Shown in pieces: positions 41,869 to 52,718 of a stretch of 64,000 nucleotides of DNA. How positions within the stretch are numbered: the stretch's first letter is position 1; each line of letters starts with the position of its first letter. Made by a program: the position numbers and the translations under genes. The notes under the pieces were generated by a model. The model made no database searches. It saw only the letters and a list, made by a program, of their open reading frames with translations, and was not told where the DNA came from. The DNA is from Meira nashicola (lineage: Eukaryota; Basidiomycota; Exobasidiomycetes; Exobasidiales; Brachybasidiaceae), in assembly GCA_001600355.1 (NCBI GenBank), contig BCJU01000001.1:6758013-6822012 (forward strand). Reading direction: 5' to 3'.

Positions 41869-43506
41869 ATGGCTGAACCACAAGTAGCCTATGCTCAAGA
41901 TGAGTATGGGAGACCATTCATCGTTGTACGTGAACAGGGAAAGAAGACAAGAGCACAAGGTATTCAAGCTCTCAAAAATCATATCGCAGCAGCAAGAACG
42001 GTAGCACAGATTGTAAGAACATCTTTAGGACCTAGAGGATTAGATAAAATTCTCATTAGCCCAGATGGAGATATTCAAGTCACAAATGATGGTGCAACAA
42101 TCATGCAGAATATGGAATTAGAGTCTCAAATTGCAAGATTGATGGTTCAACTGTCTTCCAGTCAAGATGATGAAATTGGTGATGGAACAACAGGTGTAGT
42201 CGTTTTGGCAGGTGCGCTATTAGAACAAGCTGAATCCCTCTTGGATCGTGGAATTCACCCAATCAGAATCGCTGATGGATACGAACGTGCTTGTAATGTT
42301 GCTGTTGATCAGCTAGAGAAAGTTGCTGACAAGGTCGAATTCGGAGCAGGAAAAGGCGAGCAAACAGAATTGATGAAGACCGCAAAAACTTCTTTGGGCA
42401 GTAAGATTGTTTCCCAATTTTCTGACAAATTTGCACGTATCGCAGTCGATTCAGTTTTGTCTGTTGCTGATTTGGAACGTAAGGATGTCGATTTTGAATT
42501 GATCAAAGTGGAAGGAAAGATGGGAGGTTCTTTGGAAGACACCTCTTTGGTCAAAGGTGTGGTTATTGACAAGGACTTTTCTCACCCTCAAATGCCTCGT
42601 GAAGTGCGCAATGCAAAGATTGCAATTCTTACATGCCCATTTGAGCCACCACGCCCAAAGACGAAGCACAAGCTTGACATTACATCCGTTGAAGAATATA
42701 AAAAACTACAAGAATACGAAAGGAAAACATTCGAAGATATGATCAAGCGGGTGAAGGAATGCGGTGCCAATATGGTTGTTTGTCAATGGGGTTTCGATGA
42801 TGAGGCAAATCATTTGCTACTTCAACATGATTTACCCGCTGTTCGATGGGTTGGCGGTCCAGAAATTGAATTGATTGCAATTGCAACAAACGGAAGAATT
42901 GTCCCAAGATTCGAAGATCTAAGTCCGGATAAGCTTGGAACAGCAGGAATTGTGCGCGAAGTAAGCTTTGGTACCACTCGCGATCGTATGTTGGTTATTG
43001 AGGAATGTGCAAACACACGTGCGGTCACTGTCTTTGTGCGTGGATCCAATAAAATGATTATTGATGAAGCCAAACGTGCTTTGCATGATGCCATTTGTGT
43101 TGTCCGCAACTTGATTCGCGACAACCGAGTCGTATATGGAGGAGGTGCAGCGGAAATTGTTGGATCGGTTGCCGTCGCCAAAGCGGCTGATGAAATTGCA
43201 ACTCTAGAACAATACGCAATGAGGAGTTTCGCTTCTGCTTTAGATGCGATTCCACTTGCATTAGCAGAAAACTCCGGCTACAGTCCTATTGAAACATTGG
43301 CTGAAGTAAAGAGTCGTCAAATTAACGAAGATGATCCTAAATTGGGAATCGACTGCATGGGAGCAGGTGATAATGATATGAAAAGATGCAGAGTATTTGA
43401 TCCTTTGGTATCGAAGAGACAACAATTGCTACTGGCAACCCAACTTTGCCGTGCTGTTCTTAGAATTGATGATGTGATCGAGCAACACAATATTGATGGA
43501 GAATAG
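41869..43506 (+). CDS. CCT5: Chaperonin CCT/TRiC subunit epsilon
   Basis: Counted from the ATG beginning [17 protein letters not shown], this is 545 residues, normal for a CCT subunit. An in-frame non-ATG extension of 17 codons is rejected. Group II chaperonin nucleotide-binding motifs are [20 protein letters not shown] and [20 protein letters not shown], and the later [10 protein letters not shown] belongs to the equatorial domain. The DEYGRPF start and [13 protein letters not shown] identify the epsilon subunit. The eight-subunit CCT ring folds actin, tubulin and WD-repeat proteins in the cytosol, using ATP. It lies head to head with ARP3. Confidence 0.96.
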   Translation: MAEPQVAYAQDEYGRPFIVVREQGKKTRAQGIQALKNHIAAARTVAQIVRTSLGPRGLDKILISPDGDIQVTNDGATIMQNMELESQIARLMVQLSSSQDDEIGDGTTGVVVLAGALLEQAESLLDRGIHPIRIADGYERACNVAVDQLEKVADKVEFGAGKGEQTELMKTAKTSLGSKIVSQFSDKFARIAVDSVLSVADLERKDVDFELIKVEGKMGGSLEDTSLVKGVVIDKDFSHPQMPREVRNAKIAILTCPFEPPRPKTKHKLDITSVEEYKKLQEYERKTFEDMIKRVKECGANMVVCQWGFDDEANHLLLQHDLPAVRWVGGPEIELIAIATNGRIVPRFEDLSPDKLGTAGIVREVSFGTTRDRMLVIEECANTRAVTVFVRGSNKMIIDEAKRALHDAICVVRNLIRDNRVVYGGGAAEIVGSVAVAKAADEIATLEQYAMRSFASALDAIPLALAENSGYSPIETLAEVKSRQINEDDPKLGIDCMGAGDNDMKRCRVFDPLVSKRQQLLLATQLCRAVLRIDDVIEQHNIDGE

Positions 43507-44004
43507 ATGGAAGGATTAACTTTATACGTCTCGTGACCTAGTCTGTACTATCTCATAAACTCAAAATGGCATACAGCAGTTATTGCAACATCTATGCTTT
43601 CTGACAAATTTGAGCGATATTGACATGATAGCCTAATAAACTGAAGGTAAAGGGGAAAGAGGTTGAATTTCAAGGCGCGCACTGACAATTATGAAAGCAA
43701 GTACTCATACCTTAAAGGGCGTTTTAGAAGATCATCTTACAGATCATAAAAGCAAAATCTTTTTTGATGAGAACAGTGATGACTAAGTGTTCAAACGGGT
43801 ATCCTTATGTAGTGTGATGATTTTGCACGCTTCAGAAGATGCATTTTGATCAGGTCTCATTAATTGAGTATATAAGAGTACAGGTTGCTTTAAAAAAAAG
43901 GAACAATAAAGATGCGAGTGAAAGACAGTGAACGACGTGTTTGAAATCCATCCTCCTCTTTACCTTTGCAGAGGGTATTTGCCGAGAGAGTGTATCGAGG
44001 AGAT
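43507..44004. other. Convergent 3' intergenic region
   Basis: About 0.5 kb between the CCT5 and elongase stop codons. No coding or RNA signal was recognised; presumably both 3' UTRs. Confidence 0.4.
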
Positions 44005-44952
44005 CTATTTTGCCTTACCGTTTGTGACGGCAGCTGCTGGTTTTCCACTAACACCAGCTTGCTTCTTCTTGTATGTATTTCTGTAAAAGATAACAAATAA
44101 GACCAAATAACTACTCAAAACGCCCATTCCTGAAAGAGCTGCAGTTTCTTCACCGGAGCAAGTTCCGTACGATAGACTTGGCATATTCCATTTATGGTAT
44201 GCCCAATAATTCCAAGAAGCGAAATAGACTACGAACAAATCAATGATGAATTGAACGATTTGCGAAACGGTAACCATCTTTTTCCATGGGCATCGAATTC
44301 CCATTGATGTTAATGCATAATAAGCATACATTAAAACGTGAACGGCCAAATTCAAGCAAATCACGACCCAAGAAACGGAAGTTTTTCCTTGTAATTGACT
44401 GTAGCACAATAATGCGGTTGCTGAATGATGGTAAACGTGCAAGAATGTTAATGGCTTTTCTTTGAAGACCATAAAGATTGTATCGAGTAATTCCCAATAT
44501 TTGATGTAATAATTGATAATGTAGAATGTTTCCATGCGCATCGTCCATGCACCAGGGCTGCAAATGGAATAGTATGGTCCATTACGCCAAACGATTGGCA
44601 AAATTTCCTCCAACATTAAAGCTAAAAGCCATCCAGATCCGACGCTTAAAGCGATGTTATGTGCCAAGAAAGGGTATCTGATGTAAGAGCTTGGGATCAA
44701 TGGAGGTTCACGTTTACCTTTTTCTGGAGATGCGGCAGGAGAGCCACCGTTACGTTGAGCTTTGAGGCTACGGATATAAGCACGTAGGGAAAAGATTGTG
44801 ACCAAATAAGTAATCATTGCTGCCACGACAACATTGATATCGCTCAATGGAGTTTTTCCCAATTCCCATTGCATTACACTTTGTGGTAAATGAGGCACAA
44901 CAGGTGCCAACAATTTGACTGTAAAGTCATATAGAGGTGTGTTTGATAGCAT
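44005..44952 (-). CDS. Very-long-chain fatty acid elongase (ELO family)
   Basis: This intronless 315-residue polytopic protein has the ELO motifs KYWELLDTIFMVFKEK (the KxxExxDT motif) followed by FLHVYHHSATALL (the HxxHH box at about 170-175). It also has the conserved MYAYYALTSMG segment. ELO proteins are the condensing 3-keto acyl-CoA synthases of the ER elongation cycle, which supplies very-long-chain acids for sphingolipids and membranes. About seven hydrophobic segments can be seen. The C-terminus is lysine-rich (TYKKKQ, ending GKAK), consistent with ER retention. Whether it is the Elo2 or Elo3 type cannot be told by eye. Confidence 0.93.
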   Translation of the reverse strand: MLSNTPLYDFTVKLLAPVVPHLPQSVMQWELGKTPLSDINVVVAAMITYLVTIFSLRAYIRSLKAQRNGGSPAASPEKGKREPPLIPSSYIRYPFLAHNIALSVGSGWLLALMLEEILPIVWRNGPYYSICSPGAWTMRMETFYIINYYIKYWELLDTIFMVFKEKPLTFLHVYHHSATALLCYSQLQGKTSVSWVVICLNLAVHVLMYAYYALTSMGIRCPWKKMVTVSQIVQFIIDLFVVYFASWNYWAYHKWNMPSLSYGTCSGEETAALSGMGVLSSYLVLFVIFYRNTYKKKQAGVSGKPAAAVTNGKAK

Positions 44953-46987
44953 TTTGTATGAATGTTCTTGAGTAGAATTGCACCTTTTCGAGGAATGATT
45001 GTCAATCTTTACTCGTATGTTGGTGGAGAGGAGAAAGGCGTTTTGAAAATGAAAGAGGAACGAATGAACGTATTTATATATTTCAAAAGCGGCCCGAAAA
45101 AGAAAAGATCAACAAATCCGCGCATGAACACGTTCGGATTGCGGACCTGCCGAGAAAAATAATTCAAAGTTTTTTGAGGTAAGATGCATGAATTGCATAT
45201 GTACATACAGTACATACATATCTCCGATAACCTGTCTGATCGCATCCACAACAACAACAAACACACTCCACACTGAGAAGAAGGATCTCTCTTTTACATA
45301 TCTGAGCGGAAACCGGAGAATATCCTCCGTACGCCGTTCTTACTTTCATCTTGAATTTTTCTTTAAAGTGTTTGGCTCTCTTTCGGTTCTCATTCGTATA
45401 CATTCCAATCCCTAAACGCCTCTTTCGTCCTGTCTGACTTTGGCATGCTTTCGATCGCGTGTGTGTTTGTGTACCTTTTGAACATTTTTTTTTGTTGAAT
45501 TTTTTCTTTGTTGCTTTCTTTGCTTTTTGGGTGAACAATAAACTTTTTCCGGTCAAAAGTACGCTTGTATAGTGCAGAAATTGTGCAAACGCAGCTTGCT
45601 TGCCTGCCAAAATCGCCCAAACAACATCAACATCTCGCTCAATCCGTCTTTTTGGACACGCTAAGCCAGACTTCAATCGGGGCAAATGTGCCGTTTTTGC
45701 ATACCAACGCGTGAATTTTTTTAGAAAAATAATTGTTTAAGGTACGCAGCGCAACACACTTTGCCCGCGTTGATGCCTTGCACTGCGCGTAGACAATGCA
45801 AAGTCGCGTGTACAAAATGTATGTAAGTGGCTTTAGGTAGCAAGGGTTTTTTTTTAATTCAATGTGCTGCTAATTCGATGGAATTTTTCGATTGCAGAAA
45901 TTCACACGGTCTACACGCTTATTTTTATACGTTTTGCATGTCTAGACGAAAAAGCAAAGCAAGCAAGCCATTGACGCGCGGATTCCAGCACCTTTAGAAG
46001 CGGATTAGATGACCGAGAATTTCAACACAAAAAGAAAAGGCGTCTTCCGCTCGCCGTAACCGGTTTCCGCTTTCCCGCAAATCGAATACGATCATGGCGA
46101 TTAATGATAGAAAGAAGTTGGCGTTGAGGATGATCTTGAGTAAACTTTGATTGGGACCGTAGGTTTGCTTGCTGTTTTGCTATTCACGGATAGGAGTTCC
46201 GATTACTCCTCTCGATGCATCCTATCGCGTCGGAGAATAATGCAGTTCTTCTACAATGACAATCAGTTAAAAGTTATGGTCCCAAGCCATAAGTTCTAGT
46301 ATACTTAAAGAAGACGGGAAAGACCTTTTCGGGTAATTGTCTTGTACCTTAATTTTGTCTGATCAAAAGAAATCTCCGAGATTGATCAACAATGCAGGTG
46401 TCACGGGAGCTTATAAGTTGCATCTGAACGGCAGGCATAATCTCTTAGATGTAGAGTAGGCTTAGGAACTGTTGTAATTTGTTTTAATATATTCTATATG
46501 CTAAAAAATAAGTATGTAATCCATATATTACATACATACATGTTTCATCGAGAAGAACTGTTTTGATGTGTTTCTTTGGTAGTACATATAAGGAATACCC
46601 CCCATCTTACATAAGCGTACCCGCGTTTTTTTCTTATTTGAGGTCATAGCGCTGGCGGGGGCTTGCCCACAAAATAAAACGCCGCGGGGTGAAAAACTCG
46701 GACTCCTCAAAGCCACCTCCACGACCCAAAAGAAAGGGTGACAGAATAGCGATAACGAATTCAAACGACTTTTGTGAGGAAAGGAAGAGTATTATGTATT
46801 TGGCAAATTGATAACATCAACTCGAATCAAACAAAATTTCACTTTCTCTGGATGATGCATATACCCTAAATCGATTTGTAATCCTTTGCTTTTTCTATCG
46901 ATTTCGTATTCTTACAACCGATCCGGAAATCACCTTTCCAAACAACAACAGTCCCGCGCCGGTCGTAGAGCGACAACATATACAGAA
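44953..46987. promoter_or_regulatory. 2 kb divergent intergenic region, no gene recognised
   Basis: This lies between the elongase (-) and the sorting nexin (+). A 173-codon minus-strand frame at 45164-45685 is Lys/Cys-rich low complexity without domain character. A GTAAGT at 45833 pairs with a good acceptor, TTCGATTGCAG, ending near 45897, but flanking frames close at once, so this could only be a UTR or non-coding intron. TTG-initiated extension of the nexin into this region is not needed. Confidence 0.35.
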
Positions 46988-49900
46988 ATGAGCTCATCAC
47001 ATATATCCAAAAATGAGGACAAGAAAGAAAACGATCAAAAGAGCGAAGGAGTGGAAAAGCAAGGTATAAATGCAGTAGATAATCAGAGACGACAGCATTC
47101 TCCTATACTTTCCTCTTCTGCTCTTTTTACAACTTTGAGTGTCATTTTACCTGCCGTTGTTGCTCGTTCAGGATGGTCAAATCTAATCTTTGTACCGGTT
47201 TGTTCGGCTGTTTTGTTGCTCAACCCTTGGGTCAGAACATTCTTGGAACTCAGGCCGATCGATGATGATGAGGATGAGGAGGTGGAACAGGATAGCACTG
47301 GTGATACTAAAGGTACACCTGATGGATCAAAGAAAGAATTGTATTCGCCTTTTGATCCAGCACGAATAATTCGACAGTTGAATGGTAGCTCTTTGGAGAG
47401 CAAAAGCAGCAAGAAGAAAGAAGTGTCTGGCAAAGAAAAGTTTACCACAAAACCTCCTCTAGACCGGTCGGGTGCATATGCTGCCTTGCGTAGGATGCCT
47501 GCAAGTTTGCGAACGCCAATAAGTGATTTAGAAGAGCTAATTGTGAGGGATTGCATTTTGACTTGGTACAATTATCACAGCTTTGGAGATTCAAGTTTCC
47601 CAAACGAAGTACGGTATAGCATCGATCATACAATCGGAAGCTTATTTCATGCAACAGAGAATATGAAAAGTGCTGATGTATTAGCAGAGCTCTCTTTGGC
47701 TGCCGCATCTGTCTTGTTGGTCACTTTACGTTATCGAAGATTACATCCAAACCGGGCACCAATCTTTGCCAATGATGAAACACGCATTCAAGCATTGCGT
47801 GAAGCTTTGGATCGGGTATTCGTACGACATGCAAGATTGGAAGATGGGAAGTGTGATATCTTGCGTACATTATTAAGAGAAATTATCTGCAAGCAAATTT
47901 GGAATGCCATTTGTGGAATCGGAGAGCCAGATTTCATCAATCAACAAATTGTAGCATGGGGAGAAAGAAATGCAGTAAAAGAGAATATGCCAAACGAAAA
48001 CGGATACACTGCTCGTGATGGAGCACATGTAGTCCCAATGGCCTCTCGCTCATCACCAAAGCCGTCTCTAGAAACTCAACAAAGTTTCGCTGGAAATCGT
48101 AAAGCCGTTCCCGCTTTCTCTCCGCCTCTTCCTCAAAGTACTTCTCAGGCACCACAGACGCCTGCTGTCGCACGCAGCAAACCGACAGCCCTTTCGGGAG
48201 AGCCATTAACTACTCAACCGAAGGCTATGACGATGCCAAGTCCACTGTCGAAAAGCGGTATGACACCATCGATGATGTCACCCACGCCTATGCCATCGGC
48301 ATCAAGACCAAAGATCACCTCACCAACACTTCGAGAAGTAAATGACTATCAATCACACCTTTCTTCGCTTCAATCAGGAGATCTCACTTCACAATTTCAG
48401 GAGGGAAAGGAAAAGTCGACTTTGCCGCAACCTTCAGAAGTATCAGAAGCTAGCTTGGATGCATGGGATAATGTGATGCCGATGAACTTACCACCGAAAG
48501 CACACGAAGGAATGAATCTACCAAACAGTATCCGAGATAGCATGAAACCATCTGATGAGAGTTCCGCACAAGCACAAGGGTACTCCATTCCAGAAACACC
48601 GGAAAAGCGCAAAAACAATCCATCTCTAAGTGTTCAAACGCAGGGTGAGAGCGCTTCAACCAGCAAATCTGTACAAAGTCCAACAGTGATGTCTGCACTC
48701 TCACCAACAGGGGATGCTAGTAATATGAGCATACGTCCACCATCAAGAGCACCTAGTGCAGCCTCTGGTGGCATTCCACCTGCGCCAGAATTGTTTGATG
48801 TCCTATCCAACAAGCCTGATTCGAATGCATTCACACCTTTGAGAGATGCTTTTGAGAATTTCTTAGAAAGAGGTGGAGTGGCAAGTAGAAGTTTATTCTT
48901 CAGCCCTCCTTCAGCAGCAACTGTTGCACCAGGTGAAGGGGAAGCATTACTTAAACTACACGTTGGCCTTTCTGCATTAGCGAGACTTTTTCCGTCGGAT
49001 TCGAATATGGAAAATGACGAAATCTTTCGTGAAGATGCATATGGAATCTTGTCCAAAGCATATCACAATCTGTCAGACGTTGATGATGGTGTTGCAGGAC
49101 GATCATTACGTGAAGCATTAGTTGGTGCTTTAAATCAATTACAAGAATCGGATGAGTTGACGTTGCGACAAATTTTGCGTCCGGTTGAGACATCGCTCTG
49201 GAATCGATTAACAGGTCTTTATGAATATTTCTGGAAAGAGACTTGTACAAGACCTAGCGGAGGTACGACTGGAGGCCGCTCTGGCTCAACTGTTCATAGC
49301 GGTAGCAATACACCCTCAAGATCCTCTTTCGCATCCGAACAAAGGCCAAACGTCAAAAGACTTTCGCGAGAGGTGCAAGGGCCACCAGATTTGACACGAA
49401 CATCGAGTATGGATTTGGCATACGAACCACGTAAGAAGCAATCACATGCTACTTCATCAACAGATTCGAGTTTGTTCTCTGGTCCAGTATATTCCCCTAC
49501 AAAAAGCTTGGCCCCTTTACCTGAAGGTAAAAATCCTCCTAGACCAGCTTCTAGCCCACCGATGAAAGCACCAACTTCACGAGCGCCTCAGGTAGTTGAA
49601 CAAGCTCCTCAAAATGATGTTGGAAGTAAGGCTAGCGTGGCTTCCACTTCAATGCCCCCGCCGCCTCTTCCGCAAAGACGAGAAGGCCTTCAAAGGCCTG
49701 CACCGAGACGAGCATCTCAATCTACACTCGAGATCACAGTGACAGATGTTTCACCCAATGCAGAACGACCAAATTCAAATGTTGATTTACGCTCTTTTGA
49801 GGTAATGATTGCTGTTGAAGGTTTGGTATCTGAATCAGGTGGATTTGTTCTTTTACGTAATTGGAGAGATTTTCAACAATTACGAGAAGAATTGAATAGG

Positions 49901-51250
49901 TCAACTTCTTTACCTCCTCTAGCTAATCCTCCGCCTGAAGGAAAAGGAAAAGGGAGTGCAATCTTGACACGCGAGATTGAAGCATTTTTGCAGAATTTAC
50001 TCACAAGTCCTGCTCATATGACAAGTGATGCGGTACAGTATTTTGTCGATAAAGCAAGGTCAGGAGAAAGTGAAGCGGAAAATTCTGATCGAATTGGAGC
50101 TTTGATGGAAAGTTTGCAATTAAATAAAGGGTTAAATTTGGGTAGGAACCTTGCAAGTGGAATGGTGAACACGATTCAAAAAGGAACACGAACCGCAGTC
50201 GGCTTGGCACCAAGTGTGCCAGGATTAGGAGATGGACAAATTGAACCAACACCAGTGCCATCAAGATCAGACACGTTCGAAGGAGTAGCAGGACCTGAAT
50301 TGGCACATTTGCCGATTGGAGCAAGACCATCTCAAGGAGCACGGCCAGAGAAGGAAGTGAGGCAAGGATTGGGTATACGTGGAAATGAGTGGCCACGATC
50401 TGAACAAGTTAGTCGTGATACGACGCAAACTCATAGAAGGATTCGATCTTCTGATCTTGGTTCGGGCAAAGACAGATCATCTCCTGTTTTGAACCGATCG
50501 CCTACTGCTGAAAATTTACCCTCTTCGGTCAATATACCCACTTCAGGTCCAGCATCTGAATTATCTCAAGCAGATTTGGATAATTTATTAAGTTGCATTT
50601 TTGCTATTGCTGATGAAGCTTTTAATCTTTCAGGAGGTTGGACTTTTAGACGTGGAATGTTACGTGTATTTGAACAAATCGTTCGAACGCAATATTGGTC
50701 AAGCATCCTTGGCGTATTTAATAATATGGTTCATTCTTTGTCTCATGAACAAGTTGGAAATTGGTGTACGGATGCAAAGGTGAAATTTTGGCCTGATGAG
50801 CCTTCAAGTAAGGCAGCGGCAGCGCAAGCACAAGCCAATGCATCTGCTACACAGCAAGCTTCTACCAAATTACAAAATGCTATGGGAGGAGAAGGAGAAG
50901 GATTTGGGGATGCAGTTGTAGAAGCAGCATTAGATGCTACTCAAGCCGTTTCTGATGGATCAACAAAAGATTCAGAGTATTCTGCTTCTGGACCCAACGG
51001 AAATGCGAATTCGAATGCAATTCCTCCGCCTAAACGAACTGTTGCTCAAATGGCTGCTACCCATGCTCGAGCTCAACAAATTTTATTGTCTCATGTTCCT
51101 TCCAGTTCAGCATTCTTTTTAGGACCTGGAGGAAGACAATCATGTGAACGTGCAGTAATTTGTGTTCATGAAGAAATCACTCAACCGACAACTAGTTTGG
51201 ATTTGGTCTTGACAGTTGTTTTGAAATTGTGCGATATTGCTGCACGTTGA
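46988..51250 (+). CDS. PXA-PX-Nexin_C sorting nexin (SNX13/14/19/25, Mdm1-like)
   Basis: Counted from the ATG beginning MSSSHISKNEDKK, this is 1,420 residues. The longer frame starts at TTG and is not used. Hydrophobic segments at about 42-85 (FTTLSVILPAVVARSG, then LIFVPVCSAVLLL) anchor the N-terminus in a membrane. A PXA domain spans about 173-350, with DLEELIVRDCILTWYNYHSF. A long Ser/Pro-rich linker follows. A PX domain spans about 937-1035 (FEVMIAVEGL, LLRNWRDFQQLREELNR) and should bind phosphoinositides. The C-terminal Nexin_C domain (about 1198-1390) has GGWTFRRGMLRVFEQIVRTQ. In yeast, Mdm1 of this family tethers ER to vacuole. The usual RGS domain between PXA and PX was not recognisable; only disordered sequence is seen there. 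Confidence 0.85.
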   Translation: MSSSHISKNEDKKENDQKSEGVEKQGINAVDNQRRQHSPILSSSALFTTLSVILPAVVARSGWSNLIFVPVCSAVLLLNPWVRTFLELRPIDDDEDEEVEQDSTGDTKGTPDGSKKELYSPFDPARIIRQLNGSSLESKSSKKKEVSGKEKFTTKPPLDRSGAYAALRRMPASLRTPISDLEELIVRDCILTWYNYHSFGDSSFPNEVRYSIDHTIGSLFHATENMKSADVLAELSLAAASVLLVTLRYRRLHPNRAPIFANDETRIQALREALDRVFVRHARLEDGKCDILRTLLREIICKQIWNAICGIGEPDFINQQIVAWGERNAVKENMPNENGYTARDGAHVVPMASRSSPKPSLETQQSFAGNRKAVPAFSPPLPQSTSQAPQTPAVARSKPTALSGEPLTTQPKAMTMPSPLSKSGMTPSMMSPTPMPSASRPKITSPTLREVNDYQSHLSSLQSGDLTSQFQEGKEKSTLPQPSEVSEASLDAWDNVMPMNLPPKAHEGMNLPNSIRDSMKPSDESSAQAQGYSIPETPEKRKNNPSLSVQTQGESASTSKSVQSPTVMSALSPTGDASNMSIRPPSRAPSAASGGIPPAPELFDVLSNKPDSNAFTPLRDAFENFLERGGVASRSLFFSPPSAATVAPGEGEALLKLHVGLSALARLFPSDSNMENDEIFREDAYGILSKAYHNLSDVDDGVAGRSLREALVGALNQLQESDELTLRQILRPVETSLWNRLTGLYEYFWKETCTRPSGGTTGGRSGSTVHSGSNTPSRSSFASEQRPNVKRLSREVQGPPDLTRTSSMDLAYEPRKKQSHATSSTDSSLFSGPVYSPTKSLAPLPEGKNPPRPASSPPMKAPTSRAPQVVEQAPQNDVGSKASVASTSMPPPPLPQRREGLQRPAPRRASQSTLEITVTDVSPNAERPNSNVDLRSFEVMIAVEGLVSESGGFVLLRNWRDFQQLREELNRSTSLPPLANPPPEGKGKGSAILTREIEAFLQNLLTSPAHMTSDAVQYFVDKARSGESEAENSDRIGALMESLQLNKGLNLGRNLASGMVNTIQKGTRTAVGLAPSVPGLGDGQIEPTPVPSRSDTFEGVAGPELAHLPIGARPSQGARPEKEVRQGLGIRGNEWPRSEQVSRDTTQTHRRIRSSDLGSGKDRSSPVLNRSPTAENLPSSVNIPTSGPASELSQADLDNLLSCIFAIADEAFNLSGGWTFRRGMLRVFEQIVRTQYWSSILGVFNNMVHSLSHEQVGNWCTDAKVKFWPDEPSSKAAAAQAQANASATQQASTKLQNAMGGEGEGFGDAVVEAALDATQAVSDGSTKDSEYSASGPNGNANSNAIPPPKRTVAQMAATHARAQQILLSHVPSSSAFFLGPGGRQSCERAVICVHEEITQPTTSLDLVLTVVLKLCDIAAR

Positions 51251-51707
51251 TACCTACCTGAGTGGAAATGTACAATTAACTATTTCATGGAATCATTATT
51301 TTGCCTTTAAAGAATTTTGTTTAAATTTGTCTCAATACGATAGATTAGTAGTAGTAGTATATAGATTGTATGATTAGGCATGCAAGAGCATCGAGTATGG
51401 ATGAGGCTGCCCGACGATCGTAGCAAAATGGAAGGGGAAAAGATAAAAGGAAAGAGGGTATAAATGTACACAGAAAACTTGAGTTGCATTGAAATCCCAA
51501 GGAAGAACATAGCGAAAAAGATTGGCGCAGTAAGAAGTTAAACGAGTGTATGTTACATTGCCTTTCCATTGCTGATGCGTACATTGAAACAGTAAAATAC
51601 GTGAAAAAATTGTCATACGTTTGTCTACATATAACGAGAGTTGATTGTCCGTTCATCCATACCAGAAAATAAAATAAAATTTTTCTTGCTTTTCCTTCAT
51701 TTCACGA
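51251..51707. other. Convergent 3' intergenic region with a short TAG repeat
   Basis: About 0.45 kb between the nexin and ERG3 stop codons, containing about four to five TAG units near 51345-51358. No gene is seen. Probably 3' UTRs. Confidence 0.4.
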
Positions 51708-52718
51708 TCATTGTGATTTCTTTACTTCCTTTCCTACGTCCAAAAGTGGATCATCTTCAGCTTTGGGTGCCCGATACGATCCTCCCAAACGATCACAACC
51801 TGTAAAGTATTGGCCGTAATTGACGTTAAAGTAGAGATGGTGCAGGGTATGATGAGAAGGTCCATTGATCACTTTTTCTAGTGGACTGTTGCAGATCATA
51901 TCACTGTCATGAATCAAGATTGACCAGCAATTAACAAACACAAACAATCCGATATAGATAAATCTGTGAAGAGGGAACAAGAACACAAAGATGTGATAAG
52001 GTAGAGATTGTGCGTATCCGTCCAATGGGTGGAATGCATGAGAGGCAAATGGAGTTGGAACGAGCCATTTGTGATGCGGCTTGTGGATGTGCTTGTACAA
52101 TCTTGGATGATGTTCTAGTCTGTGAACCCAGTAAATGCATGCATCTGTGAAGACGAGGAAGAAAGGAATACTGAAGATTGCATAGGCCCATCCGTAATCT
52201 GAAATGTTTTCGTACAACATCGAATGACCTCGAACTTCAGCAATGAACCAAGGTAAAGTCATCAAATCCAAAGGAGCGAAAGCGTGTAAAGAGCATTGAA
52301 TTTCCAATTTAACTTGATTCTTGAGGAATCTTGGATGATTCTTCATATCGTGGTTGAAGACGAAATAGTAAGAGAATCCAGCAAAGGAGAAGTAGAGTAG
52401 GAGGATACCCAAAAAGGTGATTGCATATAGAGATAAACATTGACGAAGCAAATGGTCACGTCCCCAAGCGCTGACACCATCTAGAGCTTCCATACCGCTT
52501 GTTGCATTGTTTGCCCAAGCATTGGTTAGATGAGAAGTAAAGTTTGAGATTGTACTAGAAGAGGGTCTTGCACCTGCAACCTTTGAAGAGCGAATAGTGT
52601 TTGAAATAGCATGATGCGAAGATCCTGTGTTTGCTAATGATCTAGGGAGAGCGGGTACAGCCCATGCCCAGAAACGGTCTAAGACCAAATCATCGGCCAT
52701 CTGTAGAACGAAATCCAT
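51708..52718 (-). CDS. ERG3: C-5 sterol desaturase
   Basis: This intronless 336-residue membrane protein belongs to the fatty acid hydroxylase/sterol desaturase superfamily. It has the three di-iron histidine boxes HRLEHH (about 197-202), HKPHHK (about 213-218) and HHTLHH (about 286-291). YYFVFNHDMKNHPRFLKNQ, then YGWAYAIFSIPFFLVFTDACIYW, are typical of Erg3. The enzyme introduces the C5-C6 double bond in ergosterol synthesis in the ER, using cytochrome b5 and oxygen. The N-terminal 100 residues are fungal-variable. A second ATG seven codons in (MADDLVLDRFW) could be the true start. Confidence 0.95.
   Translation of the reverse strand: MDFVLQMADDLVLDRFWAWAVPALPRSLANTGSSHHAISNTIRSSKVAGARPSSSTISNFTSHLTNAWANNATSGMEALDGVSAWGRDHLLRQCLSLYAITFLGILLLYFSFAGFSYYFVFNHDMKNHPRFLKNQVKLEIQCSLHAFAPLDLMTLPWFIAEVRGHSMLYENISDYGWAYAIFSIPFFLVFTDACIYWVHRLEHHPRLYKHIHKPHHKWLVPTPFASHAFHPLDGYAQSLPYHIFVFLFPLHRFIYIGLFVFVNCWSILIHDSDMICNSPLEKVINGPSHHTLHHLYFNVNYGQYFTGCDRLGGSYRAPKAEDDPLLDVGKEVKKSQ

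Noticed and set aside
45164..45685. A 173-codon minus-strand frame between the elongase and the nexin
   Set aside because: Low-complexity Lys/Thr/Cys composition, no domain or signal peptide; it overlaps what must be promoter and leader sequence.
45813..45960. Possible intron (GTAAGT...GATTGCAG) with short flanking coding exons
   Set aside because: The joined frame is only about 24 codons before a stop and resembles nothing. It may be a UTR intron but cannot be supported as a gene.
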